Assembly (NCBI GenBank): GCA_958296025.1
Contig: OY282430.1
Location: forward strand, 744,001-808,000
DNA from: an uncultured Pseudomonadales bacterium
GTDB taxonomy: Bacteria > Pseudomonadota > Gammaproteobacteria > Pseudomonadales > Azotimanducaceae
Reading direction: 5' to 3'
Length of the DNA: 64,000 nucleotides
Of the stretch, positions 1-8,957 are shown one piece after another. Position 1 is the stretch's first letter, and each line of letters opens with the position of its first letter. A model generated the notes under the pieces. That model had not been told where the DNA came from. It did no database searches and saw only the letters and a program-made list of their open reading frames with translations. The position numbers and the translations under genes are program-made.

Positions 1-1948
1 CCTCCAGCAGTTCGCCAAGGGCGCCCCGGGAAAGGGCTTGGCTGGATTGCGCCTCTTCGGCGATGCGGTCCAAGTTGGCGACGATTTGGTCATAGACGCC
101 GTCGAACAGCAGCAGGTTTTGGCACTCCTGAATGAAGTCCTCACGCAGGTCGTCGTGGATGAGTACGTCGAGCACGGTGATTTGCCCATCCTCGTCCGCA
201 ACGGCGGCGCGGCTGGCTGGGGCGATGAACTGCGCATAGCGCTCCTGCAGCAGTTCCCGGTTGATGCGGATTTGCGAGGCTTTGCGCCGCCGGTTGCCGT
301 TGTCTTGGAGATGCCGGTCCAGGGCGGCGCCGGTGATGAGCAGATTCAATTCCGCCGTCAATTGACTGGCCAGATAAGCCTCGGACTTGTTTTGGGCGCC
401 GCCCATCCGCAGCAGCCGTTTCCCATCATGGGTGAAGTGCGCATGCGCGACGTCGAGGATTTCCCGATCCCGGCGCAGGGCGCGGACGAGGCCCGCCGGG
501 TTCCGCAGGTCGCTGACGCGCAGGATTTGCCGGGTGTCCTCATGGGCGCTGAGCAATTCCGCCAGCCCTTTCAGGTTGCCGGCCGCCTCCCCCTTCCAGC
601 GGTTGTAGAGATAGGCGCCCACCGTGGTGATGAGGTTGGTCCGCGCCCGCCGATAGTTCCGCTTCGGCTCGCCGAGGATCATCTGCGCCAGCCGGCCGCG
701 CTGTTCGTTGACCGCCTGCTTCCGCTCCCGGTAGTTGCGCCAAGCCTTGGCGAGCCCGTCGTCGTAGGCCACCAGGTCCGGGTCCTGCAGCCACTTGAGG
801 AAGGTGCGCCGCCGCTCCCGGTCCGCCCGTTCGCTGAGTTCGCCCTTGGGCAGGTCCCGCAGCGCCAAGCGCCCGTACTTTTGGGTGCTGGTCGCCTTGA
901 TGCGCTGCCGCACCTTCAGGTAGCGCAGGTAGCGGAAGGCCACGCCGAAGACGTTCAGATACTCGGTCGGGGTCTTGGTGCGGGTCAGAGCGGCGTTGTT
1001 CTGCATCAGCTGCAACTGACGGGAGGGCTTCAGGTAGCGCCCCAGGCTGCTCTGATAGTGCTGCATGATGTAGGGGTTTTCGGCGACGAACCGCTTGCTG
1101 CGCTCCTCCACGGAGGACAGGGTGGCGACGATGGCGGCGCTTAAGTTGGGCAGCTTCTCCGGCTCCGTGGGGGAGTAGTCGATCACCCCGTCGATGCTGC
1201 CCTGCATGTACAGCTCGAATGGCGACAAGCCGACGTACTTGGCGCACTCCTGCCAGGACAGGTTCAGGCGCCGGGCGATGTTGGCCAGGGAGCGGGGTTG
1301 GATGGTGCTGAACACCCCGTCCGCCACAGACAGGATCATGTTGCTGGCGGCTAGGGGAATGGCGCCGCCGGAGTAGCCCAAGCCGTAGATGACGCCTAGG
1401 TTGGGCACGTCCAGGTTGCTCGCCTCGGTGATGAGCCGGGAGATGCTGTGCGCTTGGTTGTTGCGGTTGGCGTCCTCCCGGGCGTCGGCGCCTGGCGTGT
1501 CCATGAAGGTGACGATGGGGATGCGACGCTTGGCCCAGCGCTCCATCTGTTGAGCAGCCTGCAGATGGTGATGCGGTCCCCAGACGCCATTGTTGGCGGA
1601 CCTGTCCTGGGCGATGAAGCCGATCAGCCGGGCGTCCCCGGCGAAATCCATTTCCAGGGTGGCGGCGTAGAAGGGGCCTGCGGAGGTTTCGCTTTGCACG
1701 GCGCCGAGTTGCCTTATGACCTCGGGCGCCGGAGTGCGGGTGCTGCTCTCCGCCGACGTCACGACAGCGTCGATGTAGGAGTCGATGTCCAGGCTCTTCA
1801 GCCGCTTGGTGCGCCGAAGGATCCGCGCCCGCTTGAACAAACCGGGCAGGGCGTCCTCTTGGGCCACGCTGGGAAACAGGGAGAATTCCTGGGCCAGGCT
1901 TTCGGCTATTTGGTAAAGCCGATCGCCCTCATGGTGTTGTTTTTCCAC
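1..1948 (-). CDS. AccA-like acyl-CoA carboxyltransferase-domain protein (3' end outside window)
   Basis: An open minus-strand frame runs from a GTG at 1948 to the left edge, giving 649 codons without a stop; an in-frame TAG lies at 1985-1987, and GTG 1948 is the only plausible start after it. About residues 130-260 resemble the crotonase-fold carboxyltransferase of acetyl-CoA carboxylase alpha: FMDTPGADAREDANRNNQ, GLGYSGGAIPLAASNMIL, then a VFSTIQPRSLA stretch. The rest is charged and helical and is not recognised. It is too long to be AccA itself and resembles the large carboxyltransferase-domain proteins of gammaproteobacteria, whose substrate is not settled. It is divergent from moaB with about 250 bp between them. 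No strong ribosome binding site precedes the GTG. Confidence 0.72.
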   Translation of the reverse strand, partial: MEKQHHEGDRLYQIAESLAQEFSLFPSVAQEDALPGLFKRARILRRTKRLKSLDIDSYIDAVVTSAESSTRTPAPEVIRQLGAVQSETSAGPFYAATLEMDFAGDARLIGFIAQDRSANNGVWGPHHHLQAAQQMERWAKRRIPIVTFMDTPGADAREDANRNNQAHSISRLITEASNLDVPNLGVIYGLGYSGGAIPLAASNMILSVADGVFSTIQPRSLANIARRLNLSWQECAKYVGLSPFELYMQGSIDGVIDYSPTEPEKLPNLSAAIVATLSSVEERSKRFVAENPYIMQHYQSSLGRYLKPSRQLQLMQNNAALTRTKTPTEYLNVFGVAFRYLRYLKVRQRIKATSTQKYGRLALRDLPKGELSERADRERRRTFLKWLQDPDLVAYDDGLAKAWRNYRERKQAVNEQRGRLAQMILGEPKRNYRRARTNLITTVGAYLYNRWKGEAAGNLKGLAELLSAHEDTRQILRVSDLRNPAGLVRALRRDREILDVAHAHFTHDGKRLLRMGGAQNKSEAYLASQLTAELNLLITGAALDRHLQDNGNRRRKASQIRINRELLQERYAQFIAPASRAAVADEDGQITVLDVLIHDDLREDFIQECQNLLLFDGVYDQIVANLDRIAEEAQSSQALSRGALGELLE

Positions 1949-2197
1949 GCAGGAACGGGCGCAAGCAGTAAACTTGCGGGTACTCTAGCTACTTGCCGGA
2001 ATGATGGCAAACCCCAAAAAGGCGTTGTTTTGATGAAAAATTTTGCCCGTGAAAGGGAGGGCGCGAGCGCGGCTGCGCCATGTGGCGAAGATGCTTCCCG
2101 CAGCAGGACGGTGCAGCCGGGCGAAGGTCTTGGGGCCTTGTCGGCGGCTGCGGAGATGCCTTTATGAGGGCGCGGAAGTTGCTGTGGGAGAACCAGG

Positions 2198-2692
2198 GTG
2201 GCTAGTTTGGCGTGCGCCGTGCTCACCGTATCGGACACCCGAACGGCGAGGGACGACACCTCGGGGGACCTGCTCGTTGAGTTGCTCAGGGCGGCCGGCC
2301 ACTGCTTGGTGCATCGGGCCATCGACAAGGACGACATCTACGCCATCCGCGCCACCGTCTCGCGTTGGATTGCCGCCCCGGAGGTGCAGGTCATCCTGAC
2401 CACCGGCGGCACCGGCTTCACTGGCCGGGACAGCACCCCGGAAGCCTTGGCCCCCCTGTTTGACAAGACCATCGACGGCTTCGGCGAACTGTTCCGCCAA
2501 GTCTCCCACGAAGAAATCGGCTCATCCACCATCCAATCTCGCGCCCTCGGCGGTCTGGCCAACGCCACCCTGATCTTCGCCTTGCCCGGCTCCGGCAACG
2601 CCGTGCGCACCGGCTGGGAGAGGATCATCAAAAACCAACTGGACATCAACAACCGCCCCTGCAACTTCGCGGAACTGTTCGCCCGCTTTTAA
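2198..2692 (+). CDS. moaB: Molybdenum cofactor biosynthesis protein MoaB
   Basis: This 164-residue protein belongs to the MoaB/MogA family, cytosolic proteins that bind molybdopterin and act in its adenylylation (MoaB in many bacteria, MogA in E. coli). The MPT-binding signature is clear: VLTVSDTR near the N-terminus, [13 protein letters not shown] near residue 70, and a conserved C-terminal half ending [17 protein letters not shown]. The start is GTG 2198, preceded by GGGAG about 8 nt upstream; the length is normal. The gene stands alone between the divergent carboxyltransferase gene and an IS1380-family element that begins 26 bp after its stop, so no other moa gene is visible. Confidence 0.93.
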   Translation: MASLACAVLTVSDTRTARDDTSGDLLVELLRAAGHCLVHRAIDKDDIYAIRATVSRWIAAPEVQVILTTGGTGFTGRDSTPEALAPLFDKTIDGFGELFRQVSHEEIGSSTIQSRALGGLANATLIFALPGSGNAVRTGWERIIKNQLDINNRPCNFAELFARF

Positions 2693-2718
2693 GGAGGGCT
2701 AGGGCCTGTTAACCCTAT

Positions 2719-4361
2719 CCCTAATCCCCTAATAAGGGTCTGCTGGGTGGAGTTTGAGGGAATTTGGCGGCGGTTCGGTCTGACGTCAAGGTTTGGCGGG
2801 GCGTTTGCGCCGGGTTTGGCGTTTGTTGGGGGCTGTGAAGCGGTGGGGGGCTTGGCGGGAGGGGTGTTTTTCGGCCATTGGGCCGAAGGGCGTCCCGCCT
2901 TGGGTTGTCAAGGCGTGTTTAGGCGGGGGTTCGGGTTGGGTTCGCCGGGCGCTGCAGCTCACTCCAGTTGAACCGCGGCCGCGTAGATCCAGTCGAGTCG
3001 GAGGTTGGACTTGGCGAAGTCGAGGCGCCAGCGCCCGGCGGCCTTGACCAGTCGGGCGACCGTTCGGATGAAGTGCCGGATGAGGGGTCGCAGTCCGTGC
3101 TTGCGGGCGGACTTGGGCAGCAGGTTGAACTGCACGGCGCGCAGGAGCATCTGCGCCAGTTGGCCGCAGGCGTAGAAGACTTGGTTGGCCAGCAGCTTGC
3201 GGCAGGGCGGGTGGTGCAGGTCCAGGTCCCGCAGCGGCCCCTTGAAGGCGTTCTCCTGGCCCTGCTTGCCTCGGTGGCGGCGCACCAACTCCGCAAGCGG
3301 CAGGTCATCCCGGGAGACGAGGATGACCGTGTGGACGGGAAAGAGGTCCCCTTGGGCGTCCTCGAGGAACTTGCGGACCACGACGTAGGGGTGCTCGACC
3401 CATCCATCCGGCCTGTGGCGCACCAGCACCGCCTCCTCGCAAAGGCCGACGTCCTCCCAGGCGGACTCCGGCAGGCCCTGAAGCTGCGCCAGCACCGGAG
3501 CCTTGTAGTTGGGGTGCGTGACGCTGACCGAGCAGTCCCACTCTTGCTTGCGGCAGAACTCCACGAAGCGCCAACTGTAGTAGGCGTTGTCCGCCCGAAC
3601 CCAAACGGGCGTCCCCTCGGGCAGCAGAGGGGCCACGTCCGACTCCATTTGCTCCCGCCAGCCGTGCGCCGCGTGGACCCCGCCCGGATGCAGCCGCCCG
3701 GACGCCCACAACCCGCCGACGAACGCGCCGTGCAGCACCAAGGCCCGCTCCGCCCCCCAGCTGCGCCCCGCCCCCTCGAACAACTCCCCGCCCACCTCAA
3801 TCTCCGTGCCGTCCACGAACACCGGAACCCAGCCCCTCGCCGCAACCTCATGCTCAATGACGGCCGGCGCAACCCGACGGGCCAGCCGACGCGCCGCCTC
3901 CAGCAACCCGTTCAGGTCCGCCCCGGAACCCTTCGCCAAAAACTCCCCCATCCGCCGGCCCGACGGCGCATGGGAAAGCCCCAACAGCCGACACGCCCCC
4001 GGGTCCGCACGCAACTCGTCCAGATCGGACAGCGCCCCGCCGCCCGCCGCAAGCGACGCCACCAGCGCCCAAAGCGACTCGCCGTCCGACGCCCCGCGCC
4101 GCCGAACCTTGACCGACACGCCCTCCGACAAGTCCCCGAAAAGACCCAGACGCTCCGCCGTCAGGGCCAAGGCGGACCAGCCCCCGAAGCCCGTCAAGCG
4201 GGCGTCCGTGAACTCGTGCTCAACCTTCAGCGGGCGGGGTGTTATGCTTGCCATCGGCGCACCTGCAGGGTGGTTTTTGTGCAACCGGCATTTTGCCGGA
4301 AAAACCCTTGCACGGTGCGCCTTTCAAAGCACTTCAGCGATTTCTTAAGCGGGGATTGGGG
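2719..4361 (-). mobile_element. IS1380-family insertion sequence, apparently complete
   Basis: The element carries one transposase gene. Its ends are imperfect inverted repeats: CCCTAATCCCC at the left (2719) against CCCCAATCCCC on the complement of the right end (4361). Identical 10-bp direct repeats TTAACCCTAT flank it at 2709-2718 and 4362-4371, which reads as a target duplication (or a TTAA duplication inside a repeated target). The right end lies 75 bp from the start of fabY. Partial copies occur at 34213-34463 (right end), 6319-6384 (left end, diverged) and 54848-54864 (right tip). Confidence 0.83.
2959..4254 (-). CDS. IS1380-family DDE transposase
   Basis: This DDE transposase of about 431 residues catalyses IS movement. 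The family is recognised from FVDGTEIEVGG in the middle, VWVRADNAYYSWRFVEFCRK, and the C-terminal block HRGKQGQENAFKGPLRDLDL followed by LLANQVFYACGQLAQMLL. ATG 4254 is preferred over a TTG at 4284 because MASITPRPLKVEHEFTD is kept in the partial copy near 34.3 kb. The frame is intact, so the element may be active. The 240 bp between its stop and the left inverted repeat hold no gene. Confidence 0.87.
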   Translation of the reverse strand: MASITPRPLKVEHEFTDARLTGFGGWSALALTAERLGLFGDLSEGVSVKVRRRGASDGESLWALVASLAAGGGALSDLDELRADPGACRLLGLSHAPSGRRMGEFLAKGSGADLNGLLEAARRLARRVAPAVIEHEVAARGWVPVFVDGTEIEVGGELFEGAGRSWGAERALVLHGAFVGGLWASGRLHPGGVHAAHGWREQMESDVAPLLPEGTPVWVRADNAYYSWRFVEFCRKQEWDCSVSVTHPNYKAPVLAQLQGLPESAWEDVGLCEEAVLVRHRPDGWVEHPYVVVRKFLEDAQGDLFPVHTVILVSRDDLPLAELVRRHRGKQGQENAFKGPLRDLDLHHPPCRKLLANQVFYACGQLAQMLLRAVQFNLLPKSARKHGLRPLIRHFIRTVARLVKAAGRWRLDFAKSNLRLDWIYAAAVQLE

Positions 4362-4436
4362 TTAACCCTATCTGGGCGGTTCGCATCAGTGGGCAACTGC
4401 CCTAAAATCGCGCCCACCCCCGCATTTGGAGAGCCA

Positions 4437-6284
4437 GTGACCCGATTACCCGTCATCGTCGGCTTTGGCGGCGTCAACCCCGCTGGGCGGATTTCTTGCG
4501 GCCGCGCCTACGCACGGCTGGTCATCGACGCCCTGCCGGAAGCCGAGCGCCGTGACACCTTCCAGAGCCTGGCGGCGCTGATGAACCTGAGCAAAGACCC
4601 GGCCAGCGCGGAGGCCCAGCAATACATGCTGGACCGCACCTTGATCCGCCGAGTCGAACTCTTCGACCCGGACGCCGTGCGCTGCAACCGGGAGGTCAGC
4701 CTACGCAGCGCGGAGGCGCCCTTGCAATTCCTCATCGACAAGCGGCAGATGCCGCGCCGCCTGCCGGACGGTTGGCGGTTGGAGGAGGCCGGGGAGCGGC
4801 GCTGCAAGGTCACGGTGGATGGGAAGTTCAAGGCCCTGCTGGCCGACGGGCGCGTCTCCCGGGTGCAGAGCGCCGGGCAGTTGCCCACCGGCTTCGACCC
4901 CGGTGCCCTGTACCCTTCGCGCAGCCATCCCCGGGGCCTGCAGTTGGCGGTGTTCGCTGCCTCGGACACGCTGCGCTCTTCCGGCCTGTCCCTGGATTTG
5001 CTGAAGGCTAAGGTGCCGCCGGATCAGTTTGCGGTCTATTCCGGCAGCGCCATGTGCCAATTGGACGCCGAGGCCTACGGGGGCATGATGCAGAACCCCC
5101 TATTGGGCAAGCGGGCGACCTCGAAGAACGTCGCCCTCGGCCTGCCGGAGATGCCTGGAGACTTCATCAACGCCTATGTGCTCGGCACTGCCGGCGGCAC
5201 TGCCGGCATCATTGGCGCCTGTGCGTCCTTCTTGTACAACGTCAAGCAGGGAGTGGAAGACATCCGCTCCGGCGCCAAGCGGGTGGTGATGGTTGGCAAC
5301 ACCGAGGCGCCGGTGCTGCCGGAGATCATTGAAGCCTACCGCGTCATGGGGGCGCTGGCGGAGGATGAGTCCTTGGTCGCCCTGGATGGCGGCGGTCCGC
5401 CGAACCATCGCCGCGCCTGCCGGCCGTTCTCCAGCAATTCCGGCTTCACCGTGGGGGAGGCCGGGGTTTACGCCCTAATGATGGATGATGAACTGGCCTT
5501 GGCGCTTGGCGCGGAGGTGCTGTGCTCGGTGGCGGACGTGTTCGTCAATGCGGATGGCTACAAAAAGTCCATTCCCGGCCCCGGCATTGGCAACTACATC
5601 ACCTTGGGCAAGACCTTGGCGCTGGCGCGGAGCATTTTGGGGGAGGATGGCGTGCGGCGGCGCACCTATGTTCAGGCGCATGGCACCGGCACCCCGCAAA
5701 ACCGCGTCACCGAGTCCCGCATCCTCAATGAAATGGCCAAGATCTACGGCATTGAGCGTTGGCTGGTCAGCGCCGTCAAGGCTTATGTCGGCCACTCCAT
5801 GGCGCCCGCCGGGGGCGATCAGCTGGCCTCCGCCTTAGGCGCGTGGCGGCACGGCTGGGTGCCGGGCATCACCACCATTGACCACATCGCCGAGGACGTG
5901 CATTGCAGCCATCTGCACCTACCCCTGCAGCATGTGCGGATCGACGCGGAAGCCATGCCCGGCGTCCTCATCAACTCCAAGGGCTTCGGCGGCAACAACG
6001 CCTCCGGCCTGTTCCTTTCCCCGAAATTCACCGAGGCCATGCTGGCCAAGCGTTGGGGCGCGGCGGCCTTCAGCGGCTACAAGAAGCGCAACGAAGCCGT
6101 CCGTCAAGCCCGGCGGGAGTACGACGCGGCCATGCTGGCCGGCACCCTGCCGTCCATCTACAAGTTTGGGGAAGGGGTGTTGGGCGGCGAGGATCTGTCC
6201 ATCAGCAGCCAAGAGATTCGCCTGCCGGGGTTCGACTTGCCGGTCAGTTTGAACCTGCCGAACCCTTACGACGACATGGTTTGA
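4437..6284 (+). CDS. fabY: Beta-ketoacyl-ACP synthase FabY
   Basis: This 615-residue condensing enzyme matches Pseudomonas FabY, which starts fatty acid synthesis by condensing acetyl-CoA with malonyl-ACP in the cytosol. The start MTRLPVIVGFGG is typical of the family. The Cys-His-His active site is visible: Cys262 in GACASFLYN, His415 in VQAHGTGTPQN and His453 in KAYVGHSMAPAG; NSKGFGGNNASG follows near residue 520. GTG 4437 has GGAG 5 nt upstream; the reading frame continues upstream into the IS, but those codons are not part of the gene. The IS1380 element ends 75 bp upstream, so the native promoter may have been replaced. Length and motifs look normal. Confidence 0.93.
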   Translation: MTRLPVIVGFGGVNPAGRISCGRAYARLVIDALPEAERRDTFQSLAALMNLSKDPASAEAQQYMLDRTLIRRVELFDPDAVRCNREVSLRSAEAPLQFLIDKRQMPRRLPDGWRLEEAGERRCKVTVDGKFKALLADGRVSRVQSAGQLPTGFDPGALYPSRSHPRGLQLAVFAASDTLRSSGLSLDLLKAKVPPDQFAVYSGSAMCQLDAEAYGGMMQNPLLGKRATSKNVALGLPEMPGDFINAYVLGTAGGTAGIIGACASFLYNVKQGVEDIRSGAKRVVMVGNTEAPVLPEIIEAYRVMGALAEDESLVALDGGGPPNHRRACRPFSSNSGFTVGEAGVYALMMDDELALALGAEVLCSVADVFVNADGYKKSIPGPGIGNYITLGKTLALARSILGEDGVRRRTYVQAHGTGTPQNRVTESRILNEMAKIYGIERWLVSAVKAYVGHSMAPAGGDQLASALGAWRHGWVPGITTIDHIAEDVHCSHLHLPLQHVRIDAEAMPGVLINSKGFGGNNASGLFLSPKFTEAMLAKRWGAAAFSGYKKRNEAVRQARREYDAAMLAGTLPSIYKFGEGVLGGEDLSISSQEIRLPGFDLPVSLNLPNPYDDMV

Positions 6285-6318
6285 AATCCGAACGAGCTGT
6301 TACGACGGGTGCCCTTCA

Positions 6319-6384
6319 CCCTAATCCCCGATTAAGGATTTAGTGGGTGGTGTTTGAGGGTGTTTGCTGGGGGTTTGGGCTGTC
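6319..6384. mobile_element. Solo left-end remnant of an IS1380-like element
   Basis: About 66 bp align with the left terminus of the IS1380 element at 2719: both begin CCCTAATCCCC and share GTGGGTGG and GTTTGAGGG blocks at the same spacing. No transposase remains. It lies 35 bp after fabY, so fabY is bracketed by an intact IS on one side and an IS scar on the other. Confidence 0.62.
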
Positions 6385-6394
6385 GGAGGGTTTT

Positions 6395-6484
6395 GGCGTT
6401 CCCGGTCGGTAATCTCCTCTCCGAACCGTCGCACTTCCCGATCGCCTTCGCAGAGCAGATTCACTACGCCAGCGGCCGGCCGGG
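6395..6484. repeat. Dispersed repeat downstream of GT-C gene, copy A
   Basis: About 90 bp immediately downstream of the glycosyltransferase stop are repeated with few differences at 16436-16525 downstream of its paralogue. On the minus strand one frame reads VNLLCEGDREVRRFGEEITDR, perhaps the residue of a lost gene. The repeat shows that the duplicated segment extends past the coding region. Confidence 0.7.
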
Positions 6485-8497
6485 CTACTCATCGAAACGG
6501 ACCTCGCCTTCCCATAGGTGTGTGGTGGAGCCATCCTCGTTGACGAGGAACTGGCCGGTGCGGATGCGGGCAATGGGGTAATCGGGAAGCTCGCGCAGAT
6601 CGAAGCACTGCTCGGCTGACCGCACCCCATTGTTGTCGAATCGGAAGTCGAGGTTGTCGAAGCCGTGCAGCCTGCGAAGGGCCGGCAGATCGGCCACATC
6701 CACGGGGAAGACACGCAGGAAAAAGGTTGCCGACCTGTCCTCTGCGCCGCACGGCTCCTTGACATAGACCAGAAAGTCCTCGCGGAGGTGAATGTCGAAA
6801 TTGGAGCGAATCAGAGGTTTACGCGGCAAGACCGGTTTCACATTTTTCAACATATCCGTAGCGGCAGCGATCCTGATCAAGGAGTCCGTATCTTCAATCA
6901 GATACAGATTGGGTCTTCCGCCAGAAACGACATGTTCGACCGACACCTGCGTGGCCAGAAGCTGCAATAATGTAATGCCTGTTCTCCTGATAAAGGGCTG
7001 CCATGGTTTTTCAACAACCAACCAGAGTTTCCTTCCGGACTTCGGGCTGATTGCGGCGATCATTTCCGAGAAACATAATTGGAGAGAATCTCCACAGTGT
7101 ACCTTTGCATCCATCATTGCCAATTCCGATTCGAGGGGGGGATGGAATTCCATGGTAGCTGTCAGGAAGCGGGACACATAAACCACATCCGATTCTTGTG
7201 CGCGCTCTTGTAGTACGGCAAGGATCTCGTCCATTTTGTCATGCGGCCGGTACACATCCGCCCGCCGGATGTCATCTCTTTCGGCCAGCACTATTGTGCA
7301 GACGGTCGCTGCGGCCAGCGCCGGAGCCAGCCACGCCCGGCGCGTGAGCGAAGACAGATAACCGGCGGTCCAATGAAACGCGACGCCGGCGGCCAGAAAG
7401 ATGACCGGTCCCAGATAGATACCTTGACGAATGTCTCCAAGCGGGTAGATTCCCAGCACGACCGCCGCGACGGAAACCGCAATGGCAAACGAAAATACAA
7501 TGGCGATGGCGTTGTCTCGAAACTGGCGTTGAAGCTGCCGGCGGAATTCTGCGAAGAAGAGGAGCGCGAAGGCGGTGAGCGTTGCTATCGCCGCTACCGC
7601 TACAGGCACATGGTATGTCAACAATCTCAAAATCCCGTCAATCACAAACTTGAAGAGCGGCAGCGCATCAAGTCCTCCTTGGTAGTAATACCTCGACAAA
7701 TAGTGATCCGATCCGAATCCGACTCCATACCATTGATAGCGTAGAGTCGTCAGGTAACTGACGGTGCTCCCCGCCAGGAAAAACCCGCACGGCGCGAGCA
7801 AATCGAGTCGTCGTTGCAGCCAATCCCCGATCCGGCCAGCCAGGGCAGGCGCGCTCCGCCTTTCCTGTCCAGCGACGCGTGGGACGACGACGGCGGCGCC
7901 AAGTACGGCAACGCCGAACAGGACCAGGCCGTACTGCACCAACGGGGCCAGGAACAGGGACGCGCAGAGCATGACTTTCTTGCCGTCCCGCAGATACCGC
8001 AGCAGCCCCGCCAGCATGAGCAAGGCCACCAGAGCGTCGATGGAGTATTCCCTCGCATCCTGGGCATGCCTGATTGCTTCAACGGAGAGTGCGGCGAGCA
8101 GGGCTGTCAGGAACGCGGCGCGCCGAGCGACGCCGAGGCGCGGCAGCAATAAAAGCATCAAGGCGACGGTCAGAATGCTGGCCGTCGCCGGCACGATTCG
8201 AATGCTGAATGGTGTGCTCTCGACTTTCTGTACCGCCCACAGGACCAAGGGGTACAGGATCGGAGAGGAGTTGCAGCAACGAGTACCGGAGATGACTTCG
8301 GAGAGCGTGCCTCTCGAAATATTGGCTACTGCTGCTTCGTCAAACCGCAGGTAGTACTCTGAAATGTCATGGAGACGCAGCCCCGCCGCGAGGACAAGCA
8401 GGCAGACACAGGCGGCGTAGTACAGCCGGGTATTGCGGTCACCGCCGAAACGAACGATGCGCCGGAGCACGGCACGCATCTTCGTAGCAGACATCAT
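6485..8497 (-). CDS. GT-C-type membrane glycosyltransferase (GT39-like) with C-terminal IRTGQ domain
   Basis: This 670-residue protein has about 10-12 hydrophobic segments in residues 20-400, followed by an extracytoplasmic region. The first loop holds LRFDEAAVANISRG, matching the acidic DE pair that serves as catalytic base in polyprenyl-phosphate-dependent GT39/ArnT-like enzymes. Such proteins move a sugar from a lipid carrier on the outer face of the inner membrane; donor and acceptor are unknown here. Residues 563-670 form the IRTGQ domain: FDIHLRED, KEPCGAED, FFLRVFPVDVADLP, GFDNLDFRF, EQC, RELPDYPIARIRTGQF. The start is ATG 8497 in an ATGATG preceded by GAGAACAGCAC, a leader also seen before the SGNH genes. 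A diverged paralogue lies at 16526-18901. Confidence 0.82.
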   Translation of the reverse strand: MMSATKMRAVLRRIVRFGGDRNTRLYYAACVCLLVLAAGLRLHDISEYYLRFDEAAVANISRGTLSEVISGTRCCNSSPILYPLVLWAVQKVESTPFSIRIVPATASILTVALMLLLLPRLGVARRAAFLTALLAALSVEAIRHAQDAREYSIDALVALLMLAGLLRYLRDGKKVMLCASLFLAPLVQYGLVLFGVAVLGAAVVVPRVAGQERRSAPALAGRIGDWLQRRLDLLAPCGFFLAGSTVSYLTTLRYQWYGVGFGSDHYLSRYYYQGGLDALPLFKFVIDGILRLLTYHVPVAVAAIATLTAFALLFFAEFRRQLQRQFRDNAIAIVFSFAIAVSVAAVVLGIYPLGDIRQGIYLGPVIFLAAGVAFHWTAGYLSSLTRRAWLAPALAAATVCTIVLAERDDIRRADVYRPHDKMDEILAVLQERAQESDVVYVSRFLTATMEFHPPLESELAMMDAKVHCGDSLQLCFSEMIAAISPKSGRKLWLVVEKPWQPFIRRTGITLLQLLATQVSVEHVVSGGRPNLYLIEDTDSLIRIAAATDMLKNVKPVLPRKPLIRSNFDIHLREDFLVYVKEPCGAEDRSATFFLRVFPVDVADLPALRRLHGFDNLDFRFDNNGVRSAEQCFDLRELPDYPIARIRTGQFLVNEDGSTTHLWEGEVRFDE

Positions 8498-8579
8498 GTG
8501 CTGTTCTCATGTATGTAGTCGTGGGTTGGCTGCATACATCATAACACCTGTACGTACCCGTTCGATCGCTCCGCCCATC

Positions 8580-8690
8580 AGTCCAGTTCGAACGAACCCA
8601 CATACTCGCGCTTGAGCGACAGCACATCCAGCGCATCCAGCGCGTCCAGACGCTCCCGCATCCGGCTGTCCGACGGTGCAAACAGGAACG
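8580..8690 (-). pseudogene. Fragment of an unrecognised gene, shared with 19049-19252
   Basis: Just after the DUF4143 remnant (minus-strand order) the frame reads RMRERLDALDALDVLSLKRE and then changes to YVGSFELD and a stop. The same stretch at 19.1-19.25 kb continues with a longer, different tail, so this copy is broken. No family is recognised. The 5' flank (CTTGATCGTTCCTGTTTGCA) is nearly identical in both copies. Confidence 0.5.
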
Positions 8691-8691
8691 A

Positions 8692-8957
8692 TCAAGTGGC
8701 AAGCAGTTCGGCGGCAAGCCGTCGCGCTTGGCCGGCCAGATACAGCGGCAGCGACAGAAGGCGGTAGGAAATCGCCGCACCGTCCGGCAGTTCTTTCGAG
8801 TCCTGCAGGCCGAGGGCGAACTCCAACAGGGAACCGGCCGCCACGACATGCAGTTCCGGCATTTCCTCGCGGAAGTAGCGCAGCGCAGCCAATGCCTCCG
8901 GAGCGGCTTGGATCTCGTCTAGGAACAGCAAACCCGTGCCGGCGGCAAGGGTGCGTC
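8692..8957 (-). pseudogene. AAA_14/DUF4143-type ATPase remnant, central fragment
   Basis: The frame begins LAAGTG, continues through a Walker B-like LLFLDEIQAAPEALAALRYF, then jumps from SLLEFALG directly to LQDSKELPDGAAISYRLLSL, skipping several hundred bases present in the family. N-terminal and C-terminal pieces of what seems to be the same gene are at 19253-19720 and 32966-33716. The jump coincides with a short shared TGCAGGA. Intact relatives are stand-alone ATPases with a C-terminal nuclease-like domain; this piece cannot be functional. Confidence 0.65.

Noticed and set aside
38-1144. 368-codon plus-strand frame at the left edge
   Set aside because: Opposite strand of the carboxyltransferase-domain frame, whose motifs are clear on the minus strand.
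4239-4436. N-terminal extension of fabY into the IS1380 element
   Set aside because: It reads through IS DNA; family N-terminus and ribosome binding site support GTG 4437.
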